In this document: positions 59,814 to 64,000 of the stretch, one piece after another
Layout: the number at the start of each line of letters is the position of its first letter
Position numbering within the stretch: the stretch's first letter is position 1
NCBI RefSeq assembly: GCF_003386165.1
Contig: NZ_QRDV01000003.1
Coordinates: 248,001-312,000 of the forward strand
Length of the DNA stretch: 64,000 nt
Direction: 5' to 3'
From: Winogradskyella eximia
Lineage (GTDB): Bacteria; Bacteroidota; Bacteroidia; Flavobacteriales; Flavobacteriaceae
Translations under genes and position numbers: made by a program
The notes under the pieces: model-generated
Seen by the model: the letters and a program-made list of their open reading frames with translations, nothing else
What the model was told of the DNA's origin: nothing
Database searches by the model: none

Positions 59814-62639
59814 ATGAAAAAAAGTTTAATTATTTTATTATTTGGAGTTTTTTCTTCCTTTACAATGATGGCTCAAAGCACTATTGTTAAAGGTAGTGTA
59901 AAAGATGCTGCATCTTCAGAACCAATTCCTGACGTTACCATAACCATCGAAGAAACACAGCAATCAACTCTAACTAATGGTTTAGGAGAATTTATCTTTT
60001 CTAGTAATGTACCATTAGGAGAACAGGTATTGAGAATATCAAAAACTGGTTACGAAACTAAACGTTACCCAATTATTGTAAATGAAGGACAAACTGTAAA
60101 TATTACAGACATGACTTTAGATATCGATATAACAGGAGCTGAAGATTTGTTTACCATTACACTTTCTGATGATGAGCTTAGTGACGATACAAGTGGTTCA
60201 GATAATATTTCTGGATTATTATCTTCATCTTTAGATATTTTTCAAAGAACAGCAGCATTCGAATTTAGTTCTTCATTCTTTAGAGTGAGAGGTTTAGACT
60301 CAGATAATGGTTCTGTATTAATGAACGGTATTGAGATGAACAAAATGTATAACGGTAGACCACAGTGGAGTAATTGGGGAGGCTTAAATGACATGATGCG
60401 CAACCAAGTACTATCAAATGGATTAGGTGCTTCTGATTACAATTTTGGTGGTATTTTAGGAACCTCTAATATTATTACAAGAGCTTCTAGTTACAGAAAA
60501 GGTGGTCGTATAACTTATTCATCTTCAAATCGTAGTTACACTAACCGTGCTATGGGTAGTTATGCTTCTGGTTTATTAGACGGAGGTTGGTCTTATGCCT
60601 TTATGATTGGAAGAAGATGGGGTGATGAAGGTTATCAAGATGCTACATTATACGATTCTAATTCATTCTTTGCTACTATAGAAAAGAAAATAAACGAAAA
60701 GCACAGCCTTAACTTTACTTCAGTATATACTCCAAACAGAAGAGGAAAATCTTCTGCTAACACTCAAGAAGTATATGATCTTAAAGGGATTAAATATAAT
60801 GAATTTTGGGGTGATTTAGACGGAGAACAACGTAATTCTCGTATTAAAGAAGTTGAAGAACCTATTTTTATGTTAAATCATTATTGGGATATTTCTTCTA
60901 AAACAAGCTTAAATACTAGTATTGGATACCAATTTGGTAAAATAGGAAACAGTAGATTAGATTATGCTGGTGGAACAAACCCAAGTCCTGCTTATTACCA
61001 AAATTTACCAAGTTATTTCTTAGAAGATGGTGACTTAGAAGGAGCTTATGAAGCTGAACAAGAATTTATCAACGATGGTCAAGTTAATTGGAATAGAATT
61101 ATTGATGCCAACTTAACAAACAATATTTCTGGAGCAAATGCTGCTTATGTGTTGTATGAAGATAGAAATGATGACAAACAACTTACTTTAAACACTGTTT
61201 TTAATACAGAGCTTAATGATAATATCATTTTAAACGGAGGAATTAATTATAAAAAATTAGATTCTGAAAACTTCGCAGAAATAATTGACTTATTAGGAAG
61301 CACAACAGGAGCTTCAAATATTGATTCATTTAACCAAAATCAATTTGATTTAAATAATCCAGATCGTGTTGCTTTTGAAGGAGATAAGTTTAGATATAAC
61401 TATAATTTATATGCTAACGAATTATCAGGTTTCGCCCAAGCACAATTTAAATATAACAAAATAGATTTCCATGTTGCTGGTAGTGTTACTAAAACAGACT
61501 ACCAAAGAGAAGGTTTGTACAAAAATGAGAATCAGATTTTATATGATAATGGTGTAGAAATAGATAACTCATATGGTAAAGGAGATAAGTTAGAATTTAC
61601 AGGTGTAGGAGCTAAAGCAGGTTTAACTTATAAAATAACAGGAAAACATTTATTGAATTTTAATGGTGGTTATATTACTAAAGCACCATCAATTAGAAAC
61701 ACATATACAAACTCAAGAGAAAGTCATGATTATGTTGGTAAAATTAACGGAGTAAATAACCCTGACATCAATATAACTGAAGAAACAATAACATCTTTTG
61801 ACGCTAGCTATATTTTTAGATCACCAATAGTGAGTGCAAAATTAACAGGTTTCTACACTACAATTGAAGATGCAAACGAGATTTCTTTCTTTTTCACACA
61901 AGGAAGCACTACAGGTTTTATACAAGAAGTTTTATCTGGTGTAGATAAAGAGCATTTTGGAGGAGAATTAGGTATAGAAGCACAAGTTACACCAACAATT
62001 AAATTAAAAGGTGCCGCGTCTGTTGGTCAATATACATATAGCAATAACCCAGATTTATACGTTACTTCAACATCAGACGATTTTACAACTACTGAAACTG
62101 ACGCAAATAGCGGTTTAACGACAACTGTAAACACCTCTGGAGTAGTTAGTACTTCAAACTTAGAGAATTATAAAGTTGCTGGAGGTCCTCAAACAGCATA
62201 TTCTATTGGTTTTGAATACAGAGATCCTAATTACTGGTGGTTTGGTGCAACAGCTAACTTCTTTGATAATGCTTATATTGACGTAAGTCCGTTATCAAGA
62301 TCTGAAGAGTTTTATACAGATGCTGATGGCTTACCATATAACGATTATGACCCAGACGTTGCGGAAGGGTTATTAAAGCAAGAAAAATTTGACAGCTACA
62401 TGGTGGTAAATTTAGTTGGTGGTAAATCTTGGAGAATAGGTGATAAATATGTTGGTTTCTTTGCAAGTGTTGGTAACCTTTTAGATAAAGAATACAAAAC
62501 AGGTGGTTATGAGCAAGGTAGAAGAGCAGATTACAGAGCTTTAAGAGACGATGTTAGTAACACTAAAAGAGTATTTGGCTCTAAATATTGGTATGGCCGT
62601 GGAGTTAACTACTTTCTAAATGTTTATGTTAGATTTTAA
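59814..62639 (+). CDS. TonB-dependent outer-membrane receptor with carboxypeptidase-like domain
   Basis: 941 residues: signal peptide ending TMMAQ, a CarboxypepD_reg-like beta-sandwich domain (about 25-105, IVKGSVKDAASSEPIPDVTITIEE), the plug domain (RVRGLDSDNGSVLMNGIEMNK), and a 22-strand barrel of about 700 residues ending YFLNVYVRF, with the terminal aromatic for barrel assembly. It probably imports a TonB-energised ligand. The next gene encodes a DUF5689 lipoprotein, and the divergent gene is a secreted phosphoesterase. The ligand is unknown; it is not a classical SusC because no SusD follows. Confidence 0.95.
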   Translation: MKKSLIILLFGVFSSFTMMAQSTIVKGSVKDAASSEPIPDVTITIEETQQSTLTNGLGEFIFSSNVPLGEQVLRISKTGYETKRYPIIVNEGQTVNITDMTLDIDITGAEDLFTITLSDDELSDDTSGSDNISGLLSSSLDIFQRTAAFEFSSSFFRVRGLDSDNGSVLMNGIEMNKMYNGRPQWSNWGGLNDMMRNQVLSNGLGASDYNFGGILGTSNIITRASSYRKGGRITYSSSNRSYTNRAMGSYASGLLDGGWSYAFMIGRRWGDEGYQDATLYDSNSFFATIEKKINEKHSLNFTSVYTPNRRGKSSANTQEVYDLKGIKYNEFWGDLDGEQRNSRIKEVEEPIFMLNHYWDISSKTSLNTSIGYQFGKIGNSRLDYAGGTNPSPAYYQNLPSYFLEDGDLEGAYEAEQEFINDGQVNWNRIIDANLTNNISGANAAYVLYEDRNDDKQLTLNTVFNTELNDNIILNGGINYKKLDSENFAEIIDLLGSTTGASNIDSFNQNQFDLNNPDRVAFEGDKFRYNYNLYANELSGFAQAQFKYNKIDFHVAGSVTKTDYQREGLYKNENQILYDNGVEIDNSYGKGDKLEFTGVGAKAGLTYKITGKHLLNFNGGYITKAPSIRNTYTNSRESHDYVGKINGVNNPDINITEETITSFDASYIFRSPIVSAKLTGFYTTIEDANEISFFFTQGSTTGFIQEVLSGVDKEHFGGELGIEAQVTPTIKLKGAASVGQYTYSNNPDLYVTSTSDDFTTTETDANSGLTTTVNTSGVVSTSNLENYKVAGGPQTAYSIGFEYRDPNYWWFGATANFFDNAYIDVSPLSRSEEFYTDADGLPYNDYDPDVAEGLLKQEKFDSYMVVNLVGGKSWRIGDKYVGFFASVGNLLDKEYKTGGYEQGRRADYRALRDDVSNTKRVFGSKYWYGRGVNYFLNVYVRF

Positions 62640-62723
62640 AAAAGAAAAGAAAAATTAATATATTATATTACAATTATGAAAAGTGCAACTTTCATGAATT
62701 CAATAATTACAAATAAAAAAATT

Positions 62724-64000
62724 ATGAAAAGAACAATTAAATTATTAATGATTTTAATGGTATCAGTTACCATTACATCTTGTGTACAAGATGATGATTA
62801 TACTGTTCCTAATAGTCTAGGAAATGAAGAAAATGAAAAGTTAAATGAACTTTTAAGCAGAGTAGATAACGGATTAGCTGATGAAATTCAACTAAAAACC
62901 ATTACAGAAGTAAGAGCATTAGCAGTACAATATGAAGCAATTACTATAGAATCTGAAATTATGGTAAAAGGGTATGTGTCATCTAGTGATGAAACAGGTA
63001 ATTTTTATAAAGAATTCTTTATTCAAGATGATCCAACTAACCCAACTGCAACTTTAAAAGTTGTATTAAACCAAGCTGATACTTATAATCAATTTAACCA
63101 AGGTAGAGAAGTATACATCTATTTACCTAGTTTAGTTATAGGTGAAACTAATACTGGTGATGATGTTATTACAATTGGAGGAAAGATTGATGATTTTGAC
63201 AATGATGTTCTTGCTATGACAGCTAATCAAATACCTGATCACCTTTTTAGATCATCTGTTACTGAAACATTAACTCCTGTAGAATTAAATTTATCTGAAA
63301 TTACTGAATCACATCTTGGTATGTACGTTAAACTTATTGACGTTCAGTTTCCTATAGGTTTAGCTGGTTTACCTTATGTAGATCCAACTGACGACTATGA
63401 TTCTTCTAGACCAATAGAAAGCTGTGGTGAATCTTCAACTTTTGTTATGGAGTCTAGTACATTTGCAAATTTTAAAGATATTACACTTCCAACTGATGGT
63501 AAAGGTTCTATTTCTGGAATCATAAACAAAACTTACGATGGATACGATTTAGTTTTACAACTAAATACAACTGACGATGTTGTTATGGATGGTGTACGTT
63601 GCGATCCATTATTTGTTGAGGCATTTGAAACTGATTTTTTAACATGGACAAATTACAGCGTAACAGGAGCTCAAGTATGGTCACCTAATACTTATGGTAA
63701 TCCAGGAAAATGTGCGGCAATGTCTGGATTTGCTAGTGGTTCTACAACTGCAAACGAAGATTGGTTAATTACACCTGCTATAGATATGTCAAATGTTAGT
63801 GGTGGAGTTTTAACTTTTCAAACAGCAATGAATTACTCAGGTAATGTAATGGAAGTATATATGTCTACTGATTATTCTGGAGGAGACCCAAACACTGACG
63901 GAACTTGGACACAATTATCTGCAACATTATCTACAGGTAGTTGGAACTGGACAGATTCTGGAGAAATTGATGTCTCTGCAGCAGCTGGTGGTAATCTATT
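62724..64000 (+). CDS. DUF5689 lipoprotein with choice-of-anchor J-like domain (partial, cut by window end)
   Basis: Open to the end of the window (425 codons seen). I start at the third in-frame ATG, which gives the lipoprotein signal MKRTIKLLMILMVSVTITSC with Cys20; two earlier in-frame ATGs (62676 and 62694) would add a polar extension. The N-terminal ~270 residues match the DUF5689 pattern (an OB-fold-like region, IMVKGYVSSSDETGNFYKEF). From about residue 290 a domain begins with FVEAFETDFLTWTNYSV and EDWLITPAIDMS, as in choice-of-anchor J proteins. Surface-exposed partner of the receptor encoded 84 nt upstream is the likely role. The C-terminus and any sorting signal are not visible. Confidence 0.85.
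   Translation, partial: MKRTIKLLMILMVSVTITSCVQDDDYTVPNSLGNEENEKLNELLSRVDNGLADEIQLKTITEVRALAVQYEAITIESEIMVKGYVSSSDETGNFYKEFFIQDDPTNPTATLKVVLNQADTYNQFNQGREVYIYLPSLVIGETNTGDDVITIGGKIDDFDNDVLAMTANQIPDHLFRSSVTETLTPVELNLSEITESHLGMYVKLIDVQFPIGLAGLPYVDPTDDYDSSRPIESCGESSTFVMESSTFANFKDITLPTDGKGSISGIINKTYDGYDLVLQLNTTDDVVMDGVRCDPLFVEAFETDFLTWTNYSVTGAQVWSPNTYGNPGKCAAMSGFASGSTTANEDWLITPAIDMSNVSGGVLTFQTAMNYSGNVMEVYMSTDYSGGDPNTDGTWTQLSATLSTGSWNWTDSGEIDVSAAAGGNL

Overview
The window comes from a low-GC member of the Bacteroidota, almost certainly a Flavobacteriaceae bacterium. The signs are promoter -7 boxes of the TAnnTTTG type, lipoproteins whose signal peptides end in SC, secreted proteins whose signal peptides end in AQ, a CHU_C/type-B sorting domain of the type IX secretion system, TonB-dependent receptors with carboxypeptidase-like N-terminal domains, and a complete Bat aerotolerance operon. 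I cannot tell the genus. I saw no rRNA, tRNA, CRISPR array, prophage or classical insertion sequence.

0-9.3 kb: a minus-strand tripartite RND efflux operon (adaptor, permease, outer-membrane factor) with a GbsR/MarR-type regulator at its start and a TetR regulator at its end, then pheS and a conserved hypothetical gene. A perfect palindrome lies in the promoter of the first regulator. 9.4-16.3 kb: cvpA, then a six-gene minus-strand operon with two SulP anion transporters, two beta-carbonic anhydrases, a universal stress protein and a DUF2490 outer-membrane protein. It reads as a bicarbonate/CO2 handling unit. 16.3-26.5 kb: MoxR, DUF58, a membrane-bound BatD-like protein, BatA, BatB, BatC, an extra one-domain BatD fragment, BatD, BatE and a small membrane protein. 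26.7-36.4 kb: mostly single metabolic genes (DUF4382 lipoprotein, aldo/keto reductase, SDR, AlbA_2 protein, DUF1501/DUF1800 pair, OmpA and helix-hairpin-helix proteins, ALDH7-type dehydrogenase).

36.6-45.6 kb is the standout region: eleven full-length tandem paralogues of a single-pass membrane protein (DUF6090-like), plus one 11-codon remnant and one TerB-like gene, all on the plus strand. The first 50 residues are almost invariant. The remaining ~200 diverge widely but keep one motif at a fixed distance. Several genes are fused end to start, so that one gene's stop codon lies inside the next gene's start sequence.

45.6-53 kb: a GIY-YIG nuclease gene flanked by inverted copies of a hairpin repeat, a large alpha-2-macroglobulin lipoprotein, an SH3 protein and a small ABM protein, with several families of intergenic hairpin repeats between them. 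53.3-64 kb: a repeat-rich T9SS-exported protein, penicillin-binding protein 1C (usual partner of alpha-2-macroglobulin), a small membrane protein, a secreted endonuclease/phosphatase-fold protein, a TonB-dependent receptor, and a DUF5689 lipoprotein cut by the window end.
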